From Bacillota bacterium (GTDB lineage: Bacteria; Bacillota; Clostridia; Acetivibrionales; DTU013): a stretch of DNA of 64,000 nt. The translations under genes were made by a program, and so were the position numbers. The notes beneath the pieces were generated by a model that did no database searches, was not told the origin of the DNA, and worked only from the letters and a program-made list of their open reading frames with translations. The stretch covers positions 1 through 64,000 of the forward strand of contig JAFABI010000070.1 in assembly GCA_023426125.1 (NCBI GenBank), in the 5' to 3' direction. Position 1 is the first letter of the stretch. Every line of letters begins with the position of its first letter. Below, piece by piece: positions 36,650 to 46,398 of the stretch.

Positions 36650-36921
36650 TTTGTAAACATATGCATCAGCAGCACCATGAGCGTCGGCATAATCAGGTAT
36701 GCCTCAACAAAACCCTTTGCTGCAGTCCTTTTAAAAGCAAAAGCCATAAGAAATAAAAAAACAATGCAAGCAAAACCAAACCCTGTCATTTCAAGAAATG
36801 TACCGGCCGAAACCTCCGTATAACTTTTAAACCATTTAACCAGCAAGATGTTTAACAATATCGCAGGGAATACCAATAATGCATAAGGCATCCATTTATA
36901 TTTTTTCAATTTTATATCCAA
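36646..36921 (-). CDS. Membrane segment belonging to the adjacent histidine kinase
   Basis: 91 residues with three hydrophobic segments (PYALLVFPAILLNILLV, GFGFACIVFLFLMAFAF, AYLIMPTLMVLLMHMF). It starts inside the end of the response-regulator gene (TTG 36921, or ATG 36891) and stops at 36646, overlapping the kinase frame by four bases (TTGA). The hydrophobic pattern continues smoothly into the kinase ORF, so this is likely the true N-terminus of that kinase. A separate small membrane partner is the alternative. Confidence 0.5.
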   Translation of the reverse strand: MDIKLKKYKWMPYALLVFPAILLNILLVKWFKSYTEVSAGTFLEMTGFGFACIVFLFLMAFAFKRTAAKGFVEAYLIMPTLMVLLMHMFTN

Positions 36922-37597
36922 TCCCCCACACCACCTTGATATATTCCGGCTTCTTCGGATTAATCTCTATTTTTTCACGCAGCCTGCTGATATGGATCAT
37001 GACGGTATTCTCTACAGAAAAGGCATCACTTTTCCAAACGCTTTCATATATTTCTTCTGCCGGGAAGACCCTGGACGGCCTTGCAAGCATCAGTTCCATG
37101 ATTTTATACTCGGTAACGGTCAACCTGACCTCTTCTCCGCGTACAAACAGTTTCTTCTTTTCCTGATCCAGCACTAAATCGTAATATTCAACCAGGGAAT
37201 TGAATCTTTTATCGGCAATGGATCCCAGGTGCATGTACCTTCGCAGTAATGAATTGACTCTTGCCAGCAGCTCCGCCTTATAAAAAGGCTTCGTCATATA
37301 ATCGTCAGCCCCCATGGAAAGTCCCTCAACCCTGTCGCTTTCTTCTGCTTTTGCAGAAAGCATCAGTATCGGGCTGTTACTTTTTTCGCGGATTTTTACA
37401 GTCGCAAGAAGTCCATTGACCTTTGGCATCATAACATCCATTATAATCAGATGAACAAGTCTCGATTGAAGAATTCGCAGTGCCTCATCACCATTCCCCG
37501 CAGCCAGGACAAAATAATTTTCCGCCCTTAGCATACCGGATATAATCCTGACGATCTCATGATCATCATCTACAACCAATATGGTTAACTGTTCCAT
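36896..37597 (-). CDS. OmpR-family response regulator
   Basis: 233 residues. The receiver has the acidic pair in VVDDD, the phospho-acceptor Asp in IIMDVMMP (around 53) and the Lys in MTKPFY. A winged-helix domain follows (LTVTEYKIMELMLARPSRVFPAEEIYESVW to GIGYKIEKI). SD AAGGAG is six bases from the ATG, and a promoter is at 37663-37691. It forms an operon with the overlapping sensor kinase ORFs. The target genes are not evident; the pattern resembles VanR/cell-envelope regulators. Confidence 0.92.
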   Translation of the reverse strand: MEQLTILVVDDDHEIVRIISGMLRAENYFVLAAGNGDEALRILQSRLVHLIIMDVMMPKVNGLLATVKIREKSNSPILMLSAKAEESDRVEGLSMGADDYMTKPFYKAELLARVNSLLRRYMHLGSIADKRFNSLVEYYDLVLDQEKKKLFVRGEEVRLTVTEYKIMELMLARPSRVFPAEEIYESVWKSDAFSVENTVMIHISRLREKIEINPKKPEYIKVVWGIGYKIEKI

Positions 37598-37628
37598 ATG
37601 TACTCCTTAAGTCCTTATTTATACAGTA

Positions 37629-37647
37629 CAAGGAATCGGACAGGTTT
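37629..37647. repeat. 19-bp exact repeat, copy 1
   Basis: CAAGGAATCGGACAGGTTT occurs here, in the predicted 5' leader of the response-regulator gene, and again at 46716-46734 directly after the ABC-F gene stop. Both are in the same orientation. An exact 19-base match within 64 kb is not expected by chance. Confidence 0.6.
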
Positions 37648-37662
37648 ATTATTGCTGTCGTC

Positions 37663-37691
37663 ATTGTATCAAATATCTTCCATTGCATCAA
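37663..37691 (-). promoter_or_regulatory. Sigma-A-type promoter of the OmpR/histidine kinase operon
   Basis: On the minus strand TTGATG (37686-37691), a 17-base spacer and TACAAT (37663-37668). Transcription would start near 37656, leaving a leader of about 60 bases that contains the 19-bp repeat. Confidence 0.6.
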
Positions 37692-37789
37692 CAGTCAATA
37701 ATCATACTATTGATAGGATTGGTTCAGGGAAAAAAGATATCGGAAAACAAATAACAGGGAGGACTGCATCTTTTCTGCTTGGCGAAGAC

Positions 37790-37834
37790 GGGAACAGGCT
37801 CAAAAAACCGTTCTGGTTCTTTGAGCCTGTTCCC
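37790..37834. terminator. Perfect 15-bp hairpin after the GH4 gene
   Basis: GGGAACAGGCTCAAA (37790-37804) pairs exactly with 37820-37834 around a 15-base loop, and GGCGA/TCGCC extends the stem after a bulge. It lies 22 bases after the stop of the alpha-galactosidase gene at the end of a six-gene operon. There is no T-run, so it may protect the transcript end rather than terminate. Confidence 0.55.
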
Positions 37835-37855
37835 TCGCCGATCCCCCGCCCCTCT

Positions 37856-39223
37856 TTATTGAAATTGCGGAAGATAGCACTTGTGGACATTTAAGAGTTC
37901 CGCCACCATTTTTTTCACGGCGTTTCTGTCCGAAATATAACCCCCTGAAAGTATAGCCTCTTCCATTAGGAGCCGGTCGCCGTTTACAGCCGCATCCGCA
38001 GCTATTTCAATTACAGAGAGAAACCTCGCTGTGAACCCTGCCAGTATATCGGGGAAGTTATCCGCATAGACCGGTTTCGGACCGTCTGCACCGGCTACCG
38101 CCGGCATTTCTACAACAGCCATCGGAGGAAGGTTCGGTATGGTTCCGCAGTTCGGCACATTCATGTAAAATATCTTGCGCAGATCTCTTTCCATAGAATC
38201 TATAATATCCATCAATTGCTCGTGTTCGCCGTGAAAGTGGGCGAAAAATTCATCTCCCAGCGGTTCGGGAGAACGCGCCGCTTTAATGGTATCGGCATAG
38301 ATCCTGTCTCCCCAGCTTATTGTCCCTTCGAAGGAAAAAGCGTCATGTCCCAGTTTTTTTCCGTAGTATGAGCCTCCGGGAAAGTACTCTGTAAAAAATT
38401 CGGTAATATGCCTGTCGCCCGGTGCCGGAAAAGCGCCGTATTTCAGAAAAAATCTCCAGCCCCAGGGCTCTCCGAGCCGTTCCAGCTTTGAGTCGCACTC
38501 TTCTCCGCAAAGCCGGTCTGCCGTATAGTCCTCGCACATTTCACCGAGCTCGCCGGCAAGCCTTTCTCTGATCATCGGCCAGGCATCCTGCCCATCAAGC
38601 CGATAATCGTAGATAAATGTGCAGTGGTTGATCCCCGCGGCCCGCGAGGTTATTCTTCCGCGATCCCAGCCCATAAGGTCGGCAATATACCATTCACTGC
38701 CTGCCGTGCCTATGCAAAGCCCGGTTACAGGGTAATTCAGCGCCTTGCGGACAGCCCTGCAGATAATTGCCATAGGGTTTGAGTAATTAAAGAACCTTGC
38801 ATTCGGAGCAAGTCTTGCCGCATCGCGCGCAATGTCCAGAATGGCCGGAACCATCCGCATGGCTCTCGATATTCCTCCCGGCATTGCCGTATCGCCTACA
38901 GGCTGATTTATACCATATTTTCTCGGAATGAAAACATCCTGCTCCCAGGCTCTTCTGCCACCGACGCCGATTGTGGTAACAATATAGTCGGCGCCCGGCA
39001 AACAGTCACACCGGTTAGTGGACCACTCCAGCTCTATATCCGCGTCCTTTGCGCAAATCATTTTTTTCACCAGCAAAACTATATCCTCAAGAATGCCGCC
39101 GTCAATATCCACTAGCGCCAGCTTCCATTGATGCCCGCCGGGCTTTTTTTTGATAAGGTCCATAACCAGTCCCTGGGTAAACATGGCGCTTCCCGCCCCG
39201 ATAATAACGATTTTTTTATTCAT
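37856..39223 (-). CDS. melA: GH4 alpha-galactosidase/alpha-glucosidase (MelA type)
   Basis: 455 residues with GGAGG eight bases before the ATG. GH4 enzymes use NAD+ and Mn2+ and act by oxidation-elimination. The NAD-binding GAGSAMFT is at residues 8-15, the conserved Asn/Pro block is FFNYSNPMAI, the metal-site Cys is in GLCIGTAG, and the metal His is in GINHCTF. The length and motifs fit MelA-type alpha-galactosidases that hydrolyse melibiose and raffinose-family sugars after import. It ends an operon of SBP, two permeases, YesM and YesN. Alpha-glucosidase specificity cannot be excluded. Confidence 0.88.
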   Translation of the reverse strand: MNKKIVIIGAGSAMFTQGLVMDLIKKKPGGHQWKLALVDIDGGILEDIVLLVKKMICAKDADIELEWSTNRCDCLPGADYIVTTIGVGGRRAWEQDVFIPRKYGINQPVGDTAMPGGISRAMRMVPAILDIARDAARLAPNARFFNYSNPMAIICRAVRKALNYPVTGLCIGTAGSEWYIADLMGWDRGRITSRAAGINHCTFIYDYRLDGQDAWPMIRERLAGELGEMCEDYTADRLCGEECDSKLERLGEPWGWRFFLKYGAFPAPGDRHITEFFTEYFPGGSYYGKKLGHDAFSFEGTISWGDRIYADTIKAARSPEPLGDEFFAHFHGEHEQLMDIIDSMERDLRKIFYMNVPNCGTIPNLPPMAVVEMPAVAGADGPKPVYADNFPDILAGFTARFLSVIEIAADAAVNGDRLLMEEAILSGGYISDRNAVKKMVAELLNVHKCYLPQFQ

Positions 39224-39316
39224 ATCCTTGCCTCCTGTTTGTGTGGATTTTAATTAACGTAAGAAGTATCATCTGAATGTTCAAGTCTTTCGCATGCCTT
39301 TGCGTATTGCCCAAGG

Positions 39317-40960
39317 CTATCGGCTATGAAGGTCCCTGAAGTCCTGAGGCGTCATTTTCAACTCCTTTTTGAAGCTCCGGGTAAAATACGGCGCAGACTT
39401 GTAGCCTACGGCCGCGGCTATTTTATAAATTTTCATGTCGCTTCCGGCAAGAAGCTCTTTGGCCCGGTTCAGTCTGGTTTCATTGATATAATCGGTTATT
39501 GTTTTACCGGTTACATGCCTGTAAAAACGCGACAGGTAGGACGGGTTCAGGTATACCAGGTCCGCCAGCTCAATGAGGGACAGATTCCCGTCCGGATTGC
39601 TGTTGATGTATTGGTTAATGCAATTTACAATGTCATTGGCTCTTTTATCCTGGCTGTTTTTCCTGTTTTCAAATATCAGGTCAACCAACTGAACAAAATA
39701 TTCAGCGGCCTCATCCCATAGCTTCACCTCCTCTATTTGCATCAGCCTGTTCAAGTCAATCCTGGGCGCCAACTCTTTTGAAATTCCCATTTTGTTTATA
39801 TGGGCCAGAAATGCCAGGGAAATAGAATAGTAAATCTCCGTCGCCGCGTTGAAATCACAGCTGCCGGTTTCCCCTGCCATGGCGGTGATCTCCAGGAGCA
39901 GTGCCTTCAGTTCGTTTTTTTGCCCGTATTCCAAGTATATTTCAAGGAAATCCAGCCTCTTTAATTTCGTACGTATCCGGTCAAAATTGCCCTCATTTGA
40001 AGGCCTCCCTTCAGGACCTGAAAATACGTTGTCCGTCAAAAGCATCTCTTTTCCGAAACCAAGTCCCTGGTTTAGAATATATTTAAGCTCATCAAATTTA
40101 ATATTAAGCTCATCCCAGCCTACCGGCCCCTTGCATAAAACAAAGGAAACCGAAAGCGATAAAAGCTCGCTGCATTTCATCTGTATCGACTCCAGGGCAT
40201 TCTTCAAAACTACATGCATTCTTTCATCCGGGATTTTTTTACCGGACTGGACGAGCCATACCAGCTTTGTCCTCGCAAAAATTGCCGATATGCCATCGGT
40301 ATCGCAGGTCAGGTATTTGGCTGCGATGTTCCGGAACGTATAAAGCAACTGTGCCCTGTTGGACGGAGAGGTGTTTTCGGGCCAGCAATCTACCCTTCCC
40401 AAAAGTATATACACAGGCATTGCAGGATCCAACCCTATCTCAAGCTTTGCAAAGCTTTCGGTCATATCCTCAATCGCTATTTTTTCGCCCAAAAGCAGAT
40501 CAAGTATATATTCTTGCTGCAATAACGGGATCGCCAGCCTCATCTGCTCCATTGCATGCTCGATCATGAGTTCGTTTCCCGACTCCCGCAGAATATCCTC
40601 TGCGGCTTTTCCCACCGCTCTTAGTATTTCTGCGTCGTCTTCGGTCTTTAGAATATAACTCACAACATTGTTGCGTATGGCACCATAGGCCATTTCAAAC
40701 TCGCTATGCCCGGTAAGAAAGATCACCCTGCATTTGGGCCACTTCCTGCTGACTTCTCCTGCAATATCCAATCCCCCGATATCAGGCATCCGGATATCGG
40801 ACAGCACGATATCAAATTTCGCCTTATTCAGAAGCGCCAGTGCGTCGTTTCCTGAATAAGCCCTGTAAACTTCCAGTGCCAAATGACCATTATTGCTAAA
40901 GAATTCATACAGGTCATCCACCACATAGGGTTCATCATCCACAATCAGCAATCTCAACAT
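39317..40960 (-). CDS. YesN-type response regulator with AraC output domain
   Basis: 547 residues. Receiver: IVDDEPYVV, phospho-acceptor Asp in DIVLSDIRMPD (around 55), Thr in IFLTGHSEF and Lys in YILKTED. A long middle region (about 140-430) is unassigned. The AraC output domain is at 445-547 with SLIELADLVYLNPSYLSRFYRHVTG and IYKIAAAVGYKSAPYFTRSFKKELKMTPQDFR. GGAGG is seven bases from the ATG. It pairs with the YesM-type kinase directly upstream and should control the alpha-galactoside importer and melA. Confidence 0.92.
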   Translation of the reverse strand: MLRLLIVDDEPYVVDDLYEFFSNNGHLALEVYRAYSGNDALALLNKAKFDIVLSDIRMPDIGGLDIAGEVSRKWPKCRVIFLTGHSEFEMAYGAIRNNVVSYILKTEDDAEILRAVGKAAEDILRESGNELMIEHAMEQMRLAIPLLQQEYILDLLLGEKIAIEDMTESFAKLEIGLDPAMPVYILLGRVDCWPENTSPSNRAQLLYTFRNIAAKYLTCDTDGISAIFARTKLVWLVQSGKKIPDERMHVVLKNALESIQMKCSELLSLSVSFVLCKGPVGWDELNIKFDELKYILNQGLGFGKEMLLTDNVFSGPEGRPSNEGNFDRIRTKLKRLDFLEIYLEYGQKNELKALLLEITAMAGETGSCDFNAATEIYYSISLAFLAHINKMGISKELAPRIDLNRLMQIEEVKLWDEAAEYFVQLVDLIFENRKNSQDKRANDIVNCINQYINSNPDGNLSLIELADLVYLNPSYLSRFYRHVTGKTITDYINETRLNRAKELLAGSDMKIYKIAAAVGYKSAPYFTRSFKKELKMTPQDFRDLHSR

Positions 40961-41009
40961 CCGTCGTCCTCCTCGTATACCGGAATGCAGGCACTATCGC
41001 CATTGTAGC

Positions 41010-42761
41010 TTACTGGCGGTCCAATCCGATTTCAATATCCACCCTGAGTCCTCCATAGACGCTCCTGGAAATGCCTAGACCGCTTTCCTCCCCAAACTTC
41101 AGCCTTAAGCGCCTATGAATATTCAGTATGGCCGTACTCTCAGCCGCTTCGTCCGTTGAGCCGAGTAAGCTCTGAAGGTTCGCCAGCTTTTCGTCGTCCA
41201 TGCCTTTCCCGTTATCCTCTACCGTGATCACAAGCTTCTGAGCCGAGGATGAAAATCTGACGTAAATGCAGCCGCATCCGTCCTTTTTGCTCATTCCGTA
41301 ATCATACGCGTTTTCAATGATAGGCTGCAAAATAAGCCTTGGCACTATTATTCCCTGAAACTCCGCCGACACCTCTTCAAACTCTACCAATATCTGGTTT
41401 GAAAACCGCATTGTCTGTATTTCCACATAGGTCCTGGCGTGCTTCACCTCAGACGCTAAAGGAAGCTCATCCGCTGCATTCCGTGTTACATACTGAAAGT
41501 AAACGCCGAGATAGTGACTGAGGAGCATTGCATTATCGGTATCATCCGCCTTTATCATCCTGTTCAGAAGAAACATGTTATTGTATAAAAAATGGGGGTT
41601 GATCTGTGACTGAAGCTGCTTCAGCTGTGCCCGCTGCACAAGGATGTGCTCCTCATATGCATGGCTTATCAACTGCTTCATTTTATGCACCATTCTGTTG
41701 AAATGGTTGTACAAATACCGGAATTCATCATTTCCGCTGTGCTGAATAAATATTTCCAGCGTACCTTCCTCGACCTTATGAAAAGACTCCTTGAGCTTTT
41801 TCAGGGGCCTGTAAATAAGCTTGTAGATGGAAAATGAGAAAAACAGTATGATTGCGACCGATATGATGGAGAGTACCCAGAACCACATTTTAAAATACCT
41901 TAACGGCCCCATCACCTGCCGGACAGGTACAAAGGCAAAAAGGGCCATGTCCAGGTAGTTTGAAAGGGAATAGGCTACAAGATACTCCTCCTTTCCAATA
42001 GAAATTATCTCCGTTCCGTTTTGGCTGTCGGTATCTTCAAGCCTTTCCAGCAAATGCCCTGCCTGTATTGTATCTGCATCGCTCCCCGTATTTGCTACTA
42101 CCGTGTTGATTTCCCGGCTGAGGAGGACAAACCGTTCTCCGTCGTAGCTGCTGTAGCGGGCCAATTCTTCTTTGATGCGAGCCGGAGACAGTTCAATATT
42201 AAAAAGAAACATCGGCATTTTTCTATTGGCAAGCATCGGATCAGGATAATAAAGGCTCAAATATATCCTGTCCTTCCAGTAGGATAAAGGTCCGAGCTTA
42301 TCGGCCGCCAGCTTCAGCGTCGCCTTGTATTCCTCTTCCGGCATGGGGGTAAAAAACTTTGCGGAGGATATGGACTTCTCCGAAAACGGAAGATGGACGC
42401 TTGCGCTCTTTATGTAAATGCTGGAATCGCATATATCCTGCAATTTCAAATGAAGATCATTCACGGCCTTCACCTTGTCATAGCTGTTTATCTCGTTGGC
42501 GGCAACGCTGAGCATCTGAAGATTGACGTCCCTGAGATATTCCAGCTGCCTCGTCTTCACATGATCCATCTCGTTTTCGAGCATGTCAATATACTGGCTG
42601 ACATGGGTCAAAATGGATCTGGAAATATTGTTTCTTATGTTTTCGGCCCCCCAATTGTTTATTACAAGACTGACCGCGTATAAAGGTATAATTACGGTAA
42701 AAAATATCAAAACCAGCTTTATGAAGATGGATATCTGCCAGGTATTTTTCCTAAATCGCAT
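41010..42761 (-). CDS. YesM-type sensor histidine kinase
   Basis: 583 residues from ATG 42761. Two membrane helices (about 10-35 and 285-310) flank a ~250-residue extracellular sensor region, followed by a HAMP domain (YKLIYRPLKKLKESFHKVEEG). The His_kinase phosphorylation block is LKQLQSQINPHFLYNNMFLLNRM (His about residue 391), and the ATPase N-box is PIIENAYDYGM with DNGKGM as the G1 box. This is the 5TM-independent YesM class. It is cotranscribed with the permeases 44 bases upstream and yesN 49 bases downstream. It likely senses the sugar through the importer binding protein or directly. Confidence 0.92.
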   Translation of the reverse strand: MRFRKNTWQISIFIKLVLIFFTVIIPLYAVSLVINNWGAENIRNNISRSILTHVSQYIDMLENEMDHVKTRQLEYLRDVNLQMLSVAANEINSYDKVKAVNDLHLKLQDICDSSIYIKSASVHLPFSEKSISSAKFFTPMPEEEYKATLKLAADKLGPLSYWKDRIYLSLYYPDPMLANRKMPMFLFNIELSPARIKEELARYSSYDGERFVLLSREINTVVANTGSDADTIQAGHLLERLEDTDSQNGTEIISIGKEEYLVAYSLSNYLDMALFAFVPVRQVMGPLRYFKMWFWVLSIISVAIILFFSFSIYKLIYRPLKKLKESFHKVEEGTLEIFIQHSGNDEFRYLYNHFNRMVHKMKQLISHAYEEHILVQRAQLKQLQSQINPHFLYNNMFLLNRMIKADDTDNAMLLSHYLGVYFQYVTRNAADELPLASEVKHARTYVEIQTMRFSNQILVEFEEVSAEFQGIIVPRLILQPIIENAYDYGMSKKDGCGCIYVRFSSSAQKLVITVEDNGKGMDDEKLANLQSLLGSTDEAAESTAILNIHRRLRLKFGEESGLGISRSVYGGLRVDIEIGLDRQ

Positions 42762-42805
42762 TTTACATTCTACCTCAACATGGGTGGATGCCACTTATTA
42801 TAACA

Positions 42806-43687
42806 TTATTCCTTTACACTTCCAAGCACCAGACCTGTCATAAAGTATCTCTGCAAAAACGGATAGATCAGCAGGACAGGCAAGGCTCCCAAAAAAATCT
42901 GAGCAGATTTTACCGTCCTGTCCGAAATTGACTTCAGCAGCCGGGCCGACGCCTGGGATAATATCGTGGAGTTCGATTGAATCACCAGCGTCTGCAGGTA
43001 TGTCTGCAATGGATAATTCCTGGGGGAATTCATGAGGATCAGTCCGTCAAACCACGAATTCCAGTGCCCCACAATTGTAAAAAGAAGGATCGTGGCAAGC
43101 GCAGGGATGGATAAAGGGATATATATCCCCCATAAGATCCTCCAATGCCCGGCCCCATCCATAAATGCGGATTCCTCAAGCTCGTTGGGGAGGCCTCTGA
43201 AAAAGTTCAGCAGCAGAATCACATTAAAAACAGGAAGCGCTCCGGGCAAAACAAGGGCCCATATGGAATTGATCAACCCTGCCGCCCTTATTGTGAGGTA
43301 CCACGGGATGAGTCCGCCGCTGAAAAGCATTGTAAAAACAAATATCCAGACATACAGTGTCCGGCCCCTGAAATCTTTCTTCTCCCTGGCCAGAGGATAT
43401 GCCGTCAGTACGGTAAGGAACATATTGACGAAAAGGCCAAGAACCACCCGGATGAAAGAAATACCTACCGCCCGGATGAATTCAGACTTTTGCACCACAA
43501 ACTCATAGGATTTGGTCGTGAATTCAACGGGCCAGAGCTTGACCCCTCCCGTCATTGCGGCATAGCTGCTGCTGAAGGACACTGCCAGTACATGAATAAA
43601 AGGGAGCAAGCAGGAAAGGGAAAGCAGGATAAGAAAGAGCGCGTTAAAAAAGACGAAAATTTTTCTGCTGACAGAGTTGTGATCCAT
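42806..43687 (-). CDS. Sugar ABC importer permease, YtcP/LplC type
   Basis: 293 residues with six helices. The EAA loop reads ELEESAFMDGAGHWRILWGIYIPLSIP (around 190). The C-terminal YPFLQRYFMTGLVLGSVKE is characteristic of the YtcP/LplC group. GGGAGG precedes the ATG. It follows the LplB-type subunit by 14 bases. Confidence 0.92.
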   Translation of the reverse strand: MDHNSVSRKIFVFFNALFLILLSLSCLLPFIHVLAVSFSSSYAAMTGGVKLWPVEFTTKSYEFVVQKSEFIRAVGISFIRVVLGLFVNMFLTVLTAYPLAREKKDFRGRTLYVWIFVFTMLFSGGLIPWYLTIRAAGLINSIWALVLPGALPVFNVILLLNFFRGLPNELEESAFMDGAGHWRILWGIYIPLSIPALATILLFTIVGHWNSWFDGLILMNSPRNYPLQTYLQTLVIQSNSTILSQASARLLKSISDRTVKSAQIFLGALPVLLIYPFLQRYFMTGLVLGSVKE

Positions 43688-43701
43688 ATACCATTCCCTC
43701 C

Positions 43702-44601
43702 CTAAAAAATTCTATAATTGGCAAACCTGTAAGCCAGGTAGTAAGACAGCGAAACAAGAGCAAACGATACCACGGAGTTAAACAATCCGACAGCAGTAGC
43801 AAGCCCATACTGCGCATCTACAAGACCAAGCCTGTAAACCAGAGTATCGATGATGTCGCCGCTTTTATATACAATCGGGCTGTAAAGGGTAAAAACCTGG
43901 TCAAAGCCCGCATTCAAAATACTTCCCAGGCTTAATGTCATCATAAGTATTATAATTGGCCGCATCCCCGGAAGTGTAATATGCCATACCTGCTTCAGGC
44001 GGTTTGCCCCATCGACAGTTGCAGCTTCATACAAAGTTGGACTTATATTTGTTATTGCAGCTAAATATACAATTGTAGAGAACCCCATATTCTTCCACAT
44101 ATCGGTTATAACCAGCATATATGGAAATACCTTGTTATCTCCCAGGAAAAACACCGGTTTCATCCCCAGAACGGCGATTGCACTGTTTACTATGCCCTCC
44201 AGGGAGAGTATGTCCCGGAGAATCCCTCCCAGGATGATCCACGAAAGAAAGTAGGGGAGATAGACAATTGTCTGGACTGCCCTTTTGAACCAACGCTTAT
44301 GCACTTCATTCAGCAAAAGCGCCAACAGTATCGGGACTGCCAGGCCCGTGACCATTTTCATCGTGGCGATGAAAACAGTATTCCAAAGCACCTGAAAGGT
44401 GTCCGGCAGGCTGACCATATATTTGAAATTGTCCAACCCAACCCATTTTGATTTCAAAACGCCAAGGGCCGGTACGTATTTTTGAAAACCGATAACGATC
44501 CCTGCCATTGGGATATAAGAAAAAACTATAATAAAAAACAGACCCGGCACAAGCATCAGATGTAAAGATATTTCGCGCTTTAGGTTTCGCTTTTGCACCA
44601 T
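43702..44601 (-). CDS. Sugar ABC importer permease, LplB type
   Basis: 299 residues with six helices. The N-terminal block YIPMAGIVIGFQKY and the EAA loop TLYEAATVDGANRLKQVWHITLPGMRP (around 190), plus the C-terminal NSVVSFALVSLSYYLAYRF, identify an LplB/YteP-type subunit. It is separated from the binding-protein gene by a 129-base gap containing a stable hairpin. Confidence 0.92.
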   Translation of the reverse strand: MVQKRNLKREISLHLMLVPGLFFIIVFSYIPMAGIVIGFQKYVPALGVLKSKWVGLDNFKYMVSLPDTFQVLWNTVFIATMKMVTGLAVPILLALLLNEVHKRWFKRAVQTIVYLPYFLSWIILGGILRDILSLEGIVNSAIAVLGMKPVFFLGDNKVFPYMLVITDMWKNMGFSTIVYLAAITNISPTLYEAATVDGANRLKQVWHITLPGMRPIIILMMTLSLGSILNAGFDQVFTLYSPIVYKSGDIIDTLVYRLGLVDAQYGLATAVGLFNSVVSFALVSLSYYLAYRFANYRIF

Positions 44602-44650
44602 GAACTTTTCCCCTCTACCGATGAACTTGTCTCTATTTTCTTATTCGATT

Positions 44651-44712
44651 TTTCCCCGGGAGAGGGGTACTGCTCCGCACCAGCACCGCAGCTATACCCC
44701 TTGTCCGGGAAA
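44651..44712. other. Hairpin between binding-protein and permease genes
   Basis: TTTCCCCGG (44651-44659) pairs with CCGGGAAA (44705-44712), and AGGGGTA with TACCCCT inside it, around a loop. Such a stem after the first gene of a sugar-import operon commonly stabilises the binding-protein message and lowers permease expression. No T-run is present on the minus strand, so readthrough is expected. Confidence 0.55.
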
Positions 44713-44730
44713 TTCCCGCCTTATGACCTT

Positions 44731-46398
44731 TTACTTGCTCTGAGAGGCGTACCAGTCGTTGACTTCTTTTGTCATTTCACCGCCGCCCAAGGACTTCCAC
44801 TTTTCGACATAGGCATCGTACTCGCTGATGTCGGCTCCCATAATAATCCGGGTTACGGTTTCCTTATACAGCTTGTCGAGAACCGCGCCTTTTTCAAGCA
44901 TTGACGTTGTGGGGATGCCGGTGAATTCGTTAAGCATGTACAGCTTGTTGCCAAGATAGTGGTCGATAACGCTGCAGGAGCCTTCAGGCCCATAACAGCG
45001 CTCCTCAAACCAGTGGGAATTGTCGCCGTTCATATATTTTTGAATGTTGTCGTAATACTGTTTCTCTTCGGAATTCAGCTGAGAAGTGTCCTTGCTTTTC
45101 AATGCCTCATCTATGTTCTTATAAACATAGTAGTTTTTCCGCGGAGGCTCGACATATACCGGACTCATCCTGTAGATGCTGTTTCCCGTTTCCGAGTTGA
45201 TATTATATTTGTTGACATCCGAAGTTTTCCCAAAATTCTTTTCCGCATTCACGTTGACCAATTTGAGCAATGCCTCGGGGTTCTTAGCTCCTTTTTTAAC
45301 CACTATGTAATTCAATACATTCAGGCCGGGCACCTCAATGCTTGCAGGCTTATCGTCGATGGACGGTATCGGGAAAGGCTTCATCTGGTAATTGGGATCC
45401 TTGTCCTTCATCTGCTGCAGCGGCCACCATGGTTCCCAAAGACTGCCGAATATTACTCCGAATTTACTTGAGAGCGCATCCTCAATGTATTTATTGTCGT
45501 CCATTACCCCAAATTCCTTCGGGATGATTCCATTTTTGTAAAACTCCTGCAATTTCAGCAATGCAGCCTTCATTTCAGGCTGGATCCCGCCAAAAACAAG
45601 GGAACCCGAGGAATTCTTGATCCAAATGCTGGGGTATGCGTGAAAAGCATTGAAGTAAGAGCCGCTGATAAGATTCTTTGTCATTGGTATGCCATACGTA
45701 TCTTCCAGGCTGTTTCCGTCGGGATCCCGGTTTTTAAAGGCTTCGGCAATTTTGAATACATCCTCCATCGTCTTTGGCTCCGGTAGATTCAACTTTTGCA
45801 GCCAATCGGTCCGTATCCACAGAATGGAGGTAGAATCGGTATAATCCAGAAAAAACGGCACTGCGAAAAGCTTTCCATCCTTCTCGGCGGATTTCATGGC
45901 AATTCCGCCATCCCTGTAGATAAAGTCCTTGACAAAAGGCGATGCGTATTGCTCAAACGCCTGGGTCAGATCCTCCAGCTTTCCTGCATTGTAAAGCTGT
46001 TCAAACTGGTTCCTGCTTACTGTGAACAAGTCGGGAAGATCCCCGGATGCAATCATCAGGTTCCTCTTTTCTTCGGCCTTGTCATCTCCGCAGGACCAGA
46101 GAATATTAAGCTTTATGCCCAACTCGTCAAAATAGGTTCTTGTCCAGATGTTATTTTCAGGAGTATCGCCTTCGGGGAACTTGATATCGCTTGTGATCGT
46201 CGTGGTTATCGTGCTGACCTCAATAGGCGGAGAGTATTTTCCGAATGGATCCGGGGCGGCCGCCGGATCGCCTGTTGTTTGTACCTTGGACGCTTCACTC
46301 TGCCCGGCGCCCTCGTTTGAGTCCGTTGCTCCGCATGCCGCAAAAAGCAACAGGGACAAAATGATCTGTATCGAAACAAATAGTTTGACCGATTTCAT
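44731..46398 (-). CDS. LipO/LplA-type extracellular sugar-binding lipoprotein
   Basis: 555 residues with SD GGAGGAG eight bases before the ATG. The signal peptide ends in a lipobox LFAAC (Cys 22). The body matches the large LplA/LipO binding proteins (NNIWTRTYFDELGIKLNILW, PDLFTVSRNQFEQLYNAGKLEDLTQAF, SILWIRTDWLQKLNLPEPKTMEDVF). It is the first gene of the alpha-galactoside operon and has its own strong promoter. Substrate is inferred from the GH4 gene at the operon end. Confidence 0.92.
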   Translation of the reverse strand: MKSVKLFVSIQIILSLLLFAACGATDSNEGAGQSEASKVQTTGDPAAAPDPFGKYSPPIEVSTITTTITSDIKFPEGDTPENNIWTRTYFDELGIKLNILWSCGDDKAEEKRNLMIASGDLPDLFTVSRNQFEQLYNAGKLEDLTQAFEQYASPFVKDFIYRDGGIAMKSAEKDGKLFAVPFFLDYTDSTSILWIRTDWLQKLNLPEPKTMEDVFKIAEAFKNRDPDGNSLEDTYGIPMTKNLISGSYFNAFHAYPSIWIKNSSGSLVFGGIQPEMKAALLKLQEFYKNGIIPKEFGVMDDNKYIEDALSSKFGVIFGSLWEPWWPLQQMKDKDPNYQMKPFPIPSIDDKPASIEVPGLNVLNYIVVKKGAKNPEALLKLVNVNAEKNFGKTSDVNKYNINSETGNSIYRMSPVYVEPPRKNYYVYKNIDEALKSKDTSQLNSEEKQYYDNIQKYMNGDNSHWFEERCYGPEGSCSVIDHYLGNKLYMLNEFTGIPTTSMLEKGAVLDKLYKETVTRIIMGADISEYDAYVEKWKSLGGGEMTKEVNDWYASQSK

